From the NCBI RefSeq assembly GCF_030160655.1, contig NZ_BSOT01000010.1, forward strand, positions 1-42,709: 42,709 nucleotides of DNA, given 5' to 3'. Position 1 is the stretch's first letter, and every line of letters starts with the position of its first letter. The notes beneath the pieces were generated by a model. It did no database searches and was not told the origin of the DNA. It was given only the letters and a program-made list of their open reading frames with translations. A program made the position numbers and the translations under genes. Source of the DNA: Agaribacter marinus (lineage in GTDB: Bacteria > Pseudomonadota > Gammaproteobacteria > Enterobacterales > Alteromonadaceae). This document shows positions 1 to 8,750 of this stretch, piece by piece.

Positions 1-3
1 TAA

Positions 4-47
4 CCCACGAAAATTGGAGAGCAGCACCTTTAAAGGTGGCTCGTGGG
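4..47. repeat. Extended imperfect hairpin at the 5' edge of truncated dinB
   Basis: An outer arm CCCACGA (4-10) pairs with TCGTGGG (41-47). An intermediate arm GAGC (19-22) pairs with GCTC (39-42), and the core CACCTTTAAAGGTG (25-38) is a perfect palindrome. The two outer arms share two bases, so they are alternative pairings rather than one continuous stem. There is no T-run after it, so it does not look like a terminator. It lies exactly where the recognisable dinB reading frame begins, so it may be the end of an inserted repeat or mobile element that lies left of the window. That origin is inference; the base pairing is seen directly. Confidence 0.5.
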
Positions 48-864
48 GAGTCATTATGTCTATACGCATCTAATAGAGCCTCTGTCGTTAGATGAAGCGT
101 ATTTGGATGTAACAGACGCGACACTATGTAAAGGCTCAGCAACGCTCATTGCGCAGCAGATTCGCCAAGAAATATTTGATGAAACGCATTTGACGGCATC
201 AGCGGGGATTGCTCCGTTGAAATTTGTCGCGAAAATTGCGTCAGATATGAATAAACCCAATGGACAGTACCTAGTAACACCAGACGACATTGATCAGTTT
301 TTAATGGCATTGTCACTCAAAAAAATCCCGGGAGTAGGAAAAGTTAGTTTCGAAAAGCTATCAACATTGGGTTGGACGCATGGCCACCATATTAGGTCTT
401 TGCCAGAGCATGAGTTGGCTGATAAATTTGGTAAGTTTGGGGTGTCGTTGTGGCGTAAATGTAACGGCATCGATAACAGGGACGTGCAAGTGAGCCGCGT
501 TCGAAAATCAGTCGGTGTAGAACATACTTTTTCCGACAATTATCATTCCGAAAAAGACCTCCATAACTACTTAAAAGCAACCTTAATTCCTGAGTTAAAA
601 AATAGAGCCTCAAAATACATTCTTGCGTCACAAATTGAAAAAATTGGCGTAAAGCTGAAGTTTGCTGATTTTACACAAACGACAAAAGAACAAAAGCATA
701 CGGAGATTGATGAAAATTTACTTAAAGAGCTGCTTCACGAGGCGTTTTTGAGGGGCAATGGTAAGTCTGTGCGTTTGTTGGGGATTCAAGTGGGCATTTC
801 TGCTAGCAATGCTGTTGACGGCAAACAGCTTTCTCTGTCATTACTTGACTCTACTGCGCAATAA
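43..864 (+). pseudogene. dinB: 5'-truncated DNA polymerase IV (Y-family) gene
   Basis: The product would be the C-terminal ~270 residues of translesion DNA polymerase IV (E. coli DinB is about 350). The palm motif SLDEAYLD with its two catalytic acidic residues is present near residue 15. So are the finger/thumb region TASAGIAPLKFVAKIASDMNKP, the helix-hairpin-helix KIPGVGKVS, and a little-finger domain ending normally. The first ~95 residues of the family are missing, including the N-terminal catalytic Asp motif (HxDMDxFF). An in-frame TAA at 31-33 closes the frame upstream, and neither other frame of bases 1-42 resembles DinB, so a single frameshift does not explain it. The GTG at 43 is only a nominal start. 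Without the first metal-binding Asp the product should not polymerise. The family call is sure; the reason for truncation is not. Confidence 0.8.
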
Positions 865-1002
865 ATTGTTTTTGAGGAGTGAGTTGCTAACGTAGTGTTT
901 ATAATAATTGATTCAATTGAAATCTTATTGCTAAAACATCGGTATAAGTACTATCAAGATCAATAAATAAAATAGAATTGTTACGACAGAAGGGAATTAT
1001 AT

Positions 1003-1851
1003 ATGAAAAGACTACTAATATTGGCTGCAACTGTTAGTTTTTGTGCGACAACTTATGCACAAGATAGATTTGCCGATGTGCAAATAAAATCATCACATGT
1101 GGCAGGCTCGGTACATATGCTTGTTGGTGCTGGTGGAAACATTGGGGTGTCAGCAGGAGATGATGGTACATTAATTGTTGATGATCAGTTTGCGCCATTA
1201 GCAGAGAAGATTGATGCAGCCTTAGGTGTGCTTAGCGATTCACCTACAAAATACGTTATTAATACGCATTATCATGGTGATCACACGGGTTCAAACGCAT
1301 TCTTTCAGACCCAAAAAGGAGCGACTGTTTTTGCCCATGAGAATGTGCGTATAAGGTTAGCGTCCGCCGAAAAAGCCAATAAAGCTGCATTGCCTGTCGT
1401 TACATATAATGACGGCGTTAAGTTTCACTTGAATGGAGACACAATTCATGTCTTTCATTTAGCCAAAGGCCACACCGATGGTGATAGTGTGGTTTGGTTT
1501 GAAAAGGCGAATGTTCTTCATTCTGGCGATTTGTTTTTTAAAGATAGATTTCCATATATCGATCTAGGGGCGGGCGGCGATGTTAAAGGCTACATTGAAT
1601 CGGTAGAGATCTTATTAACTAAGATAAGTGATACCACTAAAATCATTCCTGGTCACGGTGAACTAGCAAATAAAGCCGATTATCAACGCTTTGTGGCAAT
1701 GATGAAAGACACCTATGCTTATGTACAACAAAAAAAATCTGACGGCTTGTCTGAAGAACAGGTATTAGCGCTTGGATTGGACGATAAGTGGGATGCTTGG
1801 TCTTGGAATTTTATTAACGAAGAACGTTGGATTAAAACGCTTTATCAGTAA
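1003..1851 (+). CDS. Secreted metallo-beta-lactamase-fold hydrolase
   Basis: A 282-aa protein with an N-terminal signal peptide (cleavage likely after TTYA, residue ~19). The zinc-binding HxHxDH motif appears as H89-Y-H91-G-D93-H94. Further metal ligands are the His in KGHTDGD (~157), the Asp in HSGDLFF (~178) and the His in IIPGHGE (~223), the full set for the MBL fold. Members include B-type beta-lactamases and many uncharacterised periplasmic hydrolases; nothing visible assigns a substrate, so an antibiotic-resistance role should not be assumed. The ATG has a Shine-Dalgarno AAGGGA a few bases upstream. It converges with the amidohydrolase on the minus strand, with only 13 bp between stop codons and no clear terminator. 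Confidence 0.85.
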   Translation: MKRLLILAATVSFCATTYAQDRFADVQIKSSHVAGSVHMLVGAGGNIGVSAGDDGTLIVDDQFAPLAEKIDAALGVLSDSPTKYVINTHYHGDHTGSNAFFQTQKGATVFAHENVRIRLASAEKANKAALPVVTYNDGVKFHLNGDTIHVFHLAKGHTDGDSVVWFEKANVLHSGDLFFKDRFPYIDLGAGGDVKGYIESVEILLTKISDTTKIIPGHGELANKADYQRFVAMMKDTYAYVQQKKSDGLSEEQVLALGLDDKWDAWSWNFINEERWIKTLYQ

Positions 1852-1864
1852 GAGACTCTCTAGC

Positions 1865-3547
1865 CTATTCTTCGAATGAATAGGCTAGTTTTCCATTGAC
1901 CCATGTTTGCAATACCCGTGTTTCGCGTATCTCTGCCGCAGGTACTGAAAATATATCTCTGTCGACAATAATAAAATCGGCTTTTTTGTTTGTATCAAGT
2001 GTACCCAATATGTCCTCCTGAAAAGCAGCATAAGCTGCATCAATCGTAAAGCTAGCAAAGGCTTCTGTTATCGATACTGATTCTTCAGGTATCCAACCTC
2101 CTTTTGGATCGTTGTTAGCATCTTGGCGGGTGACTGCCGCATGTAAGCCATGAAAGGGGTTTGCTTTTTCGACTGGAAAATCTGAACCAAACGCGATACG
2201 AGAACCTTGGTCTAACAGCGTTCTCCAAGCATATGCGCCTTTTAAACGTTGTTTTCCAAGTCTATCCTCAGCCATGTTTTTATCACTGGTTGCGTGAGTA
2301 GGTTGCATCGATGGAATGACATTTAATGATTTAAATTTTGGTATGTCATCCAGTGCAATGACTTGCGCATGTTCAATGCGATGGCGCATGGGGTTATTTG
2401 GGTATTGCTTAAAGGCTTCGCCAAAATGTATGAGTGCAAGTCGGTTTGCACGGTCGCCAATGGCATGAAAGTTAAGTTGAAAATCCTGACTGATAACTTG
2501 CTCAAATAGGCCGGGTAGTTGTGCTTGTTTAGTGACAAGTAAACCACTATTTTCAGGCGCGTCCTTGTAAGGTGCCAATAAGGCAGCGCCTCGACTGCCC
2601 AAAGCGCCATCACCATAAGCTTTGACTGAACGTATAGATAGGAAATCTTGCTTGTCAGAAATGTAGCCTTCGCTGAGCATTTTATCTAGCGCAGGATCTG
2701 TCGCCGCTAGCATTGCATATATTCGGACTCTAAGCGCCGTGTCAGTCGACTGTTCGACATAAAAGTCCCTTACTTGTTCGCTAACACCAGCGTCATGCAT
2801 ACTGGTTATACCCAAGGACAGTAAATGATCAAAGGCGGTGTTTAGCTGCAAGTGCAATTGTTTGTTATCTAGTTTAGGAATAAAGTGTTCAACCAATGCC
2901 ATCGCATTATCGATTAATATGCCGGTGGGTTTTCCATCTTTCCCATGAATAATGTCACCTCCCTCGGGTGACACTGTTAGTTCAGTGATACCGGCAATTT
3001 TTAGCGCTTTGCTATTTGCCCATGCAGCGTGTCCGTCCACACGTGTTAACCATACCGCTTGATTTGGAAAGGCCTTGTCGAGTGAATCTTTACTTGGGAA
3101 TTGTTTGTTATGCCAATTTTCTTGATTCCAGCCTCTACCAATTATCCAACCGTCACCAATAGAAACACTGCCAATAAAATCCTTAACCAGCTTTACGGCA
3201 TCCATTTCACTGCTGGCTTCTCGTAAATTAGCTTGCGTGAGGTTTTCACCTAGACCCAATAAATGTCCATGTGCGTCTATAATACCGGGCAGTAAGGTTC
3301 GTTGCTTTACATCGATTACTTTTGCACCCTCTGGTGCATTCAATCCATTTCCGATGCTTACTACCTTGTCATTTTTAATCAACATTTCACTGAATCGGAT
3401 CAATGCATATTTGTCTTCGGTGTTAGTTCTCAGTGTGTAACCATTAGCGTTAGTAAAGTGTGTTACGTTGGCAAACGTTTGAGAGGTTAAAACACAAAAC
3501 AATAGTGTCGAAATAGTGAGGAAACGCTTTAATCGAAAAAATTTCAT
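1865..3547 (-). CDS. Secreted YtcJ-type amidohydrolase
   Basis: A 560-aa metal-dependent amidohydrolase of the amidohydrolase-3/YtcJ family. An N-terminal hydrophobic signal peptide (residues ~8-26) suggests periplasmic location. The first metal site DAHGHL is at residues 91-96; later family landmarks are HAIGDRAN, RIEHAQV and the catalytic-Asp motif GSDFPVE, so all active-site blocks are present. Family members hydrolyse amide or imine bonds in diverse compounds; the natural substrate here is unknown. It is the last gene of a minus-strand operon after dipeptidyl peptidase IV and a PLP dehydratase (28 bp gap), which points to catabolism of peptides or N-acylated amino acids. The start has an AGAGG ribosome-binding site. 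Confidence 0.85.
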   Translation of the reverse strand: MKFFRLKRFLTISTLLFCVLTSQTFANVTHFTNANGYTLRTNTEDKYALIRFSEMLIKNDKVVSIGNGLNAPEGAKVIDVKQRTLLPGIIDAHGHLLGLGENLTQANLREASSEMDAVKLVKDFIGSVSIGDGWIIGRGWNQENWHNKQFPSKDSLDKAFPNQAVWLTRVDGHAAWANSKALKIAGITELTVSPEGGDIIHGKDGKPTGILIDNAMALVEHFIPKLDNKQLHLQLNTAFDHLLSLGITSMHDAGVSEQVRDFYVEQSTDTALRVRIYAMLAATDPALDKMLSEGYISDKQDFLSIRSVKAYGDGALGSRGAALLAPYKDAPENSGLLVTKQAQLPGLFEQVISQDFQLNFHAIGDRANRLALIHFGEAFKQYPNNPMRHRIEHAQVIALDDIPKFKSLNVIPSMQPTHATSDKNMAEDRLGKQRLKGAYAWRTLLDQGSRIAFGSDFPVEKANPFHGLHAAVTRQDANNDPKGGWIPEESVSITEAFASFTIDAAYAAFQEDILGTLDTNKKADFIIVDRDIFSVPAAEIRETRVLQTWVNGKLAYSFEE

Positions 3548-3575
3548 GGCTACATGCCTCTACTGTTATTTTGAT

Positions 3576-4565
3576 TTATATTTGCGGAATGTCATTTAAG
3601 TAATCTTGTTGCCAAATATGCTGCATGCTAGCGGTACTAATATTGCCGCCACTCGCGATGACTAACACTCGTTTGGGTGACGTTTGTAGTTTAAGCCACT
3701 GAATAACGGCTTCCATACTCATTGCACAAGTAGGTTCGATATGCAGCTTGAGTAAATGATGTAACCATTGGGTCCAATATTTTATTCGTTCTTCATTGAC
3801 TTCATAAAAACCATCTAAGGCCTGTAGAAACGGAAAGTTAATTTCGCCAACCGCTGGGGTTGCAGCGCCATCAGCCAAGGTGTTTGGTGTTTTACTTAAA
3901 CTTATTATTTGTTTTTGACGCAAAGACTTTGCTGCATCGTTGGCAGCCAAGGGTTCTACTCCAATGACTTGAGTATTGGGCGACAAGGCGCGGGCTGAAA
4001 TTAACGATCCGCTTAATAAGCCCCCGCCGCCGCAGGGAGCGAAAATGCCATCAATATTGTCAATAGACTCAAGTGACTCAGCAACAACAGTACCTTGCCC
4101 TGCAATAACATTCAGGTGATTAAACGGTTTGATCCACGCCGTATCTTCTCTGTTTGCAGCTTCGCTAACGGCAGTATCAGCTAACGCGCGGTTTGCAAAT
4201 AGCTTTAACTTTGCTCCGTAAGCTTTTGTTGCCGCCGCTTTAATCTTTGAAATACTTTCACTGGCGTAAATTGTGGTAGGAATATTCAGTTTTTTGCCAA
4301 TGTACGCGACGGCTTGGGCATGATTACCAGAAGAGTTCGCAATAATCTTTTTGGGCGCCGTACCATTTTCAATTTTTTTAAGTAAGTAGTTACTTGCGCC
4401 GCGGATCTTAAATGATCCGGTCGTTTGCAAACATTCAGCTTTAAAAAATATCTCATGGCCTAAGCATTTGTTAAGCATTGACGAGCTTACAATCGGTGTT
4501 TTTTTAACGTATGGCGCGATACGTGATCGCGCCGACTGGATATCTGAAAAATCAATACTGCTCAA
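3576..4565 (-). CDS. PLP-dependent threonine/serine dehydratase family enzyme
   Basis: A 329-aa fold-type-II PLP enzyme. The Schiff-base lysine lies in TTGSFKIRGA (K53), the substrate/carboxylate loop is SSGNHAQ (~78-84), and the phosphate-binding glycine loop is PCGGGGLLSG (~177). There is no C-terminal ACT domain, so it resembles catabolic TdcB-like threonine ammonia-lyase or serine racemase/dehydratase rather than feedback-inhibited IlvA. Expected chemistry is deamination of Thr or Ser to a 2-oxo acid and ammonia, in the cytoplasm. The start is TTG, with an AGG ribosome-binding site that overlaps the stop of the upstream peptidase gene (5 bp gap), a sign of translational coupling. Substrate specificity cannot be read from the sequence. 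Confidence 0.85.
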   Translation of the reverse strand: MSSIDFSDIQSARSRIAPYVKKTPIVSSSMLNKCLGHEIFFKAECLQTTGSFKIRGASNYLLKKIENGTAPKKIIANSSGNHAQAVAYIGKKLNIPTTIYASESISKIKAAATKAYGAKLKLFANRALADTAVSEAANREDTAWIKPFNHLNVIAGQGTVVAESLESIDNIDGIFAPCGGGGLLSGSLISARALSPNTQVIGVEPLAANDAAKSLRQKQIISLSKTPNTLADGAATPAVGEINFPFLQALDGFYEVNEERIKYWTQWLHHLLKLHIEPTCAMSMEAVIQWLKLQTSPKRVLVIASGGNISTASMQHIWQQDYLNDIPQI

Positions 4566-4570
4566 CGCTA

Positions 4571-6796
4571 TTACCTGTTATCTAGATGAAGATCGAAAAA
4601 ATTTGTGACCGTATTATACAGATGGATACCGGTTTGTTTGCCACGAATACTGTGCTTTTTACCCGGATAGTCCATTGTCTGAAAGGGGAGTGCTAAATCT
4701 TGAAGGTGCTTGTATAACTTTGTGCTGTGAGTAAATAGTACGTTGTCGTCAGCCATACCGTGGTAGATGAGTAAGTCACCCTTTAAGTTTTCCGCATATG
4801 GAAACACACTTGATGCCGTGTATTTGTCGTCAACTAGTGTTGGATTACCCATATAGCGCTCAGTGTAATGTGTGTCGTATAGACGCCAATCTGTCACCGG
4901 TGCACCAGATACGCCTGCTGCAAAATAATCTCCGGCTTTAAACATTGACATTAAGGCCATGTATCCACCATAACTGTGGCCATAAACGCCTATTCTTTTT
5001 GCATCCACATAATCGAGTGTGCGCAAAAACTTCACACCAGCAACTTGGTCGGTCACTTCTATATCACCCATGGCATGGTAAATCGGGTCTTCGAAAGCTT
5101 TCCCTCGATAGTTAGACCCCCGATTATCAATACTGAATACGACATATCCTTTGTTTACCCAATGTTGGAAAAGCAAACCGCGATTGCCGGCCCAGCGATT
5201 TGTGACGACTTGCGCATGCGGGCCGCCGTATACGTAGACGATTACAGGGTGTTTGCCGTGTCGTTTTTTAGGCGCATACAAACGATAGTGCAACTCTGTT
5301 GTTTTATCGTCGGTCATAATAGTACCAAAGCTCGGTTTTACCCAACTACTACTGTATGCGTTCAATGGGTGATTAACATCAAGCTTATTTTCATTCAGCC
5401 ATGTGATATGTTCGCCTTTGTTGTTGTAGAGAGCTACTTGAGAGGGGGTGTTAATGTTTGAACTAGTGTTTACGTAAACAGAACCGTCTTTACTAAAAGT
5501 AGGCAAATGGTAGTAACCACGCTCAGAAATTCGTTTAATGTTTCCATTGTTTGTCTCAAGACGATAAACATGCCGCTCTATAGGTGTGTCTTTTCTGCCA
5601 CTGAAAAATATGAGACCGCGGTTTAGATCTACTGCTGAAATAGTATCAACGACCCATTTTCCTTTGGTCAATTGTGTACGTTGTTTGCCATCCGCATCAT
5701 GCAAATATAAATGTTTGTATCCGTCCTTTTCTGATGCCCATATAAATTGACCATTGTCAGCAAAATACAAATCGTCATGAAGGTTTATCCATGTATTACT
5801 TTCTTCCGTAAGCAAAACGGCTGCTGTATCGCTAATTAAGTCATACGCAATTAAATGCAGACGTTTTTGGTCCCGAGATTGTACTTGGTAACTAAGCTTC
5901 GTATCGTTAATCCACTTAGCTCTTGCGAGGTAAATATCTTTATTGGCACTTAAAGGTATCCATTTTTTTTGCTTGGTTTTAAGGTTTACAATCGCCAGCT
6001 CAATATGCACATTAGGTGTCCCCGCTTTAGGATATTTTTGCTCGACCATTTTTATGCTGTCAGCATATATTTCTGAACGAGTGATAATATCTACGGGGGA
6101 TTCATCTACTTTTGTAAGTGCTATGTTTTTTTCATCTGGCGACCACCAATACCCGGTCATTCGCGACATTTCTTCTTGAGCGACAAACTCTGCCATCCCA
6201 AATTTGATATTCCCTTTTCCTTCAGTGGTTATTGCTGTTTCAGTACCCGTGGCGATCTCGGTTACATATACGTTTTGGTCACGAATATAGCTGACAAAGT
6301 TTCCTTTCGGAGAAAAACGAACATCCGTCTCAAATGCCTCCGTTTCGACTAGTTTTATTGCCTTGCTTGTGCCAAGTTTGTAGTAGTAAACGTCGCCAGC
6401 TAACGGGAATACTAAGGCGTCACTTTGGGCGGACCAAGCATAGTCTAAAATACCGCTCCCATAAATTCGCATGCGTTCTCGACGGGCTTTTTCTTCATCG
6501 GATAATTGTTCATCACCTTTATGTAATTCGTCCGCATCAAACAATATGCGTGTTTTGCCACTTTCAACATGATATTCCCATAGGTCATAGCGGTCAAAAT
6601 CCGAAGCTTTTCCTTTTATAAAGGTAACTCTTTTGCCGTCGGGTGATACTTTGAGTTTACTTGGTGCGCTGCCGGATAAGCTTGGTGACTGAAATATACG
6701 TTCAATGCTGATATTGTCGTTTGCTAGCACACATGAGCTTTGAAAGCTAAGTGCAATAAAGCACGATGAAATTAATTTAAGAACATTTTTTGTCAT
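4571..6796 (-). CDS. Dipeptidyl peptidase IV (S9B serine peptidase), exported
   Basis: A 741-aa protein with an N-terminal signal peptide, an eight-bladed-propeller-type N-terminal domain (residues ~40-490) and an alpha/beta-hydrolase C-terminal domain. The nucleophile motif is GHSYGG with Ser608. The acid is in HGMADDN (D683/D684) and the histidine is in GKKHSIRG (H715). The paired glutamates in AQEEMSRM (E208-E209) are the family's hallmark for anchoring the free N-terminus, so release of X-Pro or X-Ala dipeptides is expected. Length fits the family. First gene of an operon with the dehydratase and the amidohydrolase. Only about 70 bp separate it from the start of the divergent Rossmann-fold gene, so the promoters probably share this gap. 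Confidence 0.92.
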   Translation of the reverse strand: MTKNVLKLISSCFIALSFQSSCVLANDNISIERIFQSPSLSGSAPSKLKVSPDGKRVTFIKGKASDFDRYDLWEYHVESGKTRILFDADELHKGDEQLSDEEKARRERMRIYGSGILDYAWSAQSDALVFPLAGDVYYYKLGTSKAIKLVETEAFETDVRFSPKGNFVSYIRDQNVYVTEIATGTETAITTEGKGNIKFGMAEFVAQEEMSRMTGYWWSPDEKNIALTKVDESPVDIITRSEIYADSIKMVEQKYPKAGTPNVHIELAIVNLKTKQKKWIPLSANKDIYLARAKWINDTKLSYQVQSRDQKRLHLIAYDLISDTAAVLLTEESNTWINLHDDLYFADNGQFIWASEKDGYKHLYLHDADGKQRTQLTKGKWVVDTISAVDLNRGLIFFSGRKDTPIERHVYRLETNNGNIKRISERGYYHLPTFSKDGSVYVNTSSNINTPSQVALYNNKGEHITWLNENKLDVNHPLNAYSSSWVKPSFGTIMTDDKTTELHYRLYAPKKRHGKHPVIVYVYGGPHAQVVTNRWAGNRGLLFQHWVNKGYVVFSIDNRGSNYRGKAFEDPIYHAMGDIEVTDQVAGVKFLRTLDYVDAKRIGVYGHSYGGYMALMSMFKAGDYFAAGVSGAPVTDWRLYDTHYTERYMGNPTLVDDKYTASSVFPYAENLKGDLLIYHGMADDNVLFTHSTKLYKHLQDLALPFQTMDYPGKKHSIRGKQTGIHLYNTVTNFFDLHLDNR

Positions 6797-6868
6797 TTTG
6801 ATGTATTTATAGTTATGTTTATAGACAAAAAAAGAGTATCACAAAGCACTCTATTATGGATATCAAAT

Positions 6869-7528
6869 ATGGACGCTAATGTTGAGAGGCAATCAACGTT
6901 AAACAGGAAAACAGCATTAGTATTGGGTGCTTCAGGTGCGGTTGGTCGAGCATTGGTTAACTGCTTGTGCGCAGACGTGCGTTACCACAAAGTGGTCTGT
7001 TTAGTGCGTAGCCCACTTAGCAATAATCAATACTGTGACCCTGAACGAAAGTTAGAACCGCTTGTTATCGACTTTCAGTATCTACAAGATTACCAAGGAT
7101 ATTTTACGGTGGATCACGTGTACTGCTGCTTGGGCACAACCCTAAAAAAAGCGGGCTCGAAAAAGGCATTTCGTTATGTGGATTTTGAGCTCGTACATAT
7201 TGTTGCGCAACTTTCCCGTGCGCAGCGAGTCAAAAGCTTTGTATGGATTTCGTCGATTGGCGCAAATGCCAAGAGTAAAAGCTTTTATTTACGTGTGAAA
7301 GGCGAGTTAGAAAACGCAGTTTTGAATATGCCACAATTGAATAGTGCTGCTGCGGTTAGACCATCTTTAATTGATGCACATCGGCAAGGTGATACACGCA
7401 GGGCGGAAGCGCTGGTAATTAAAGTACTTTATGCTATCGGGCCAATATTGTTGGGCGCATTCAAGAAGTATCGGCCAGTAAAGCCTATACAAGTCGCTAA
7501 AGAAATGGTTCGCTTACAAACGTTTTAA
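6869..7528 (+). CDS. NAD(P)-binding Rossmann-fold protein (atypical SDR)
   Basis: A 219-aa protein opening with the dinucleotide-binding motif LVLGASGAVGRALV (Gly-rich loop near residue 20), followed by VDHVYCCLGTTLKKAGS and VKSFVWISSIGANAKS. This matches the NmrA/HTATIP2-like atypical short-chain dehydrogenase group of oxidoreductase or redox-sensor proteins. The frame remains open back to an ATG at 6815, but that would leave only 18 bp to the divergent peptidase gene. The ATG at 6869 is preferred, although it has no strong ribosome-binding site. Substrate and catalytic role are unknown; the classical YxxxK pair is not obvious, as is usual for this subgroup. Confidence 0.75.
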   Translation: MDANVERQSTLNRKTALVLGASGAVGRALVNCLCADVRYHKVVCLVRSPLSNNQYCDPERKLEPLVIDFQYLQDYQGYFTVDHVYCCLGTTLKKAGSKKAFRYVDFELVHIVAQLSRAQRVKSFVWISSIGANAKSKSFYLRVKGELENAVLNMPQLNSAAAVRPSLIDAHRQGDTRRAEALVIKVLYAIGPILLGAFKKYRPVKPIQVAKEMVRLQTF

Positions 7529-7637
7529 ATGCGCGCTAACTTAAGCATAGTCAAAGAAAATTAAAGTAAATTCGAATTACGGTGGATATAAATCATATAG
7601 CAGTTTTCTTATAAACAACTTAGGCGGAGTAATAATT

Positions 7638-8003
7638 ATGGATCTTTTATTACCAGAAAGTGTTCGCAGTCTATTTCAAAATATTCAAGTTAACAGGTTT
7701 TGGTGGGATGGTGTTCAGGTAAATATTCCCATGCACTGTGTTTATGCCATTATTCCAAACCCAATCGCTGACCACTATACCGAAATCTCTGGATTCAATG
7801 TCCCTATAATGGCGTTGGGAAATTACCATGTGCCTGTATGGGATCCGATGCATAAAAACATAGATAAAATGCCAAAGTTTGCAATTGTTCTTATACATCA
7901 AGAAAATGAAAAATTTGGTCTTTACGCCTATCCTTCTGACTGTTTAGATGAGTCATTTGAGCTGAGTTACGACGAATGGTTTGAGCGTCAGAAAATGTCG
8001 TAA
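7638..8003 (+). CDS. Unknown 121-aa protein, possibly a degenerate CheW-like domain
   Basis: No family is recognised with certainty. The protein is soluble, with no signal peptide, and has a good ribosome-binding site (GGCGGAG, 7623-7629). The pattern of a conserved IIPNP segment, then ISGFNVPIMALGNYHVPVWDP, then FAIVLIHQENEKFGLYAY recalls the order of CheW domains: an iP.ap turn, a 'linlrG..vPv.dLr' strand pair, then 'iiv.....vGl.vd'. If real, it would be a stand-alone adaptor-like SH3-type fold. No chemotaxis genes are nearby, so the resemblance is a structural guess. Conserved hypothetical protein is the safe label. Confidence 0.6.
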   Translation: MDLLLPESVRSLFQNIQVNRFWWDGVQVNIPMHCVYAIIPNPIADHYTEISGFNVPIMALGNYHVPVWDPMHKNIDKMPKFAIVLIHQENEKFGLYAYPSDCLDESFELSYDEWFERQKMS

Positions 8004-8103
8004 ATAAACACCACCTAATTAAATACTGCTGGTCTTTGTTTATAAAATAAGCATAATACGCGTCCGTTACAACTAAGTGTTATGGTATTTCTTAGGGGCT
8101 GCA

Positions 8104-8643
8104 TTGGATAACTACGTAATTTATGCTGAGGCTTTGGGCGCACTCGCGGTAATTTTCAACTTTATTGGTTATCGCCAGCAAAATATAAATAAGTATTTAC
8201 TTATTTCAGCGATAGCGTTGGCCTGTCTTAGTACCCATTTTTTTATGATTAATGCGCTAGCGGCAGGCATTAGCTGTGCTCTCGCTTGCACGCGCAACCT
8301 TATCGCACTGTATTATCGTGGCAATCCGATCCTTATTTTTTTCGTGCTGGCTAACATTGCGTTTTTTTCTTATGAATGGTGGTGGCTTGGCAGTGAATGG
8401 GTTATTTTTATTGCTTATGCGAGTTCTATGATTTTTACCGTGGGGTCAATCGTATTAACGAGTGCCAAGCGAGTTAAGCAGTGGTTTATATTGGCTGAAG
8501 TCTTAGGGTTGGTTTATGCGATATTGGTCGGCAGTGTGTTTGGAACAGTATTCAACTTGAGCAATCTGTGTAGTATTTTTTATAGTTTACATAAAGAAAA
8601 ACGTAATCAACTTAATGATGCAGTGGAAAAAAACGATAAGTGA
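8104..8643 (+). CDS. YgjV-family inner-membrane protein
   Basis: About 179 aa, almost entirely hydrophobic with roughly six transmembrane helices. The early motif of a helix followed by NFIGYRQQN, then STHFFMINALAAGISCALACTRNLIAL, matches the YgjV (Imp-YgjV) family of inner-membrane proteins of unknown function. Start choice: a GTG at 8077 is in frame but has no ribosome-binding site. The TTG at 8104 has AGGGG five bases upstream and gives an N-terminus aligned with E. coli YgjV, so it is preferred. The gene ends shortly before a strong bidirectional terminator shared with the convergent exbD. Confidence 0.75.
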   Translation: MDNYVIYAEALGALAVIFNFIGYRQQNINKYLLISAIALACLSTHFFMINALAAGISCALACTRNLIALYYRGNPILIFFVLANIAFFSYEWWWLGSEWVIFIAYASSMIFTVGSIVLTSAKRVKQWFILAEVLGLVYAILVGSVFGTVFNLSNLCSIFYSLHKEKRNQLNDAVEKNDK

Positions 8644-8699
8644 GTGTTAGCATTAAAAATACGTTGTATAGCGTATTAGCTGTTTAATACAACAATAAT

Positions 8700-8728
8700 A
8701 AAAAAAGCCAGCATTGCTGGCTTTTTTT
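8700..8728. terminator. Bidirectional intrinsic terminator
   Basis: The stem GCCAGC (8707-8712) / GCTGGC (8716-8721) has a 3-nt loop. It is flanked by an A-run on the left and seven T on the right (8722-8728), so it can terminate both the YgjV-family gene (+) and exbD (-), which converge here. Confidence 0.9.
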
Positions 8729-8750
8729 AAATTAATAAGACTAACGCTGT

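Noticed and set aside
2-73. Open frame in bases 2-73 reading ...ESSTFKGGSWGV..., ending TAA at 71-73, faintly like the GGSW motif of formylglycine-generating-type proteins
   Set aside because: Only 23 residues are visible and the motif is too short; it overlaps the hairpin and the dinB remnant, so no gene is called.
1003-1851. Carbapenemase or other beta-lactamase
   Set aside because: Only the generic MBL metal-binding motifs are visible; nothing ties it to subclass-specific active-site residues, so resistance is not claimed.
4976-5461. 161-aa plus-strand open frame
   Set aside because: It lies wholly inside the dipeptidyl peptidase gene on the opposite strand, with no ribosome-binding site and no domain-like sequence: a shadow frame.
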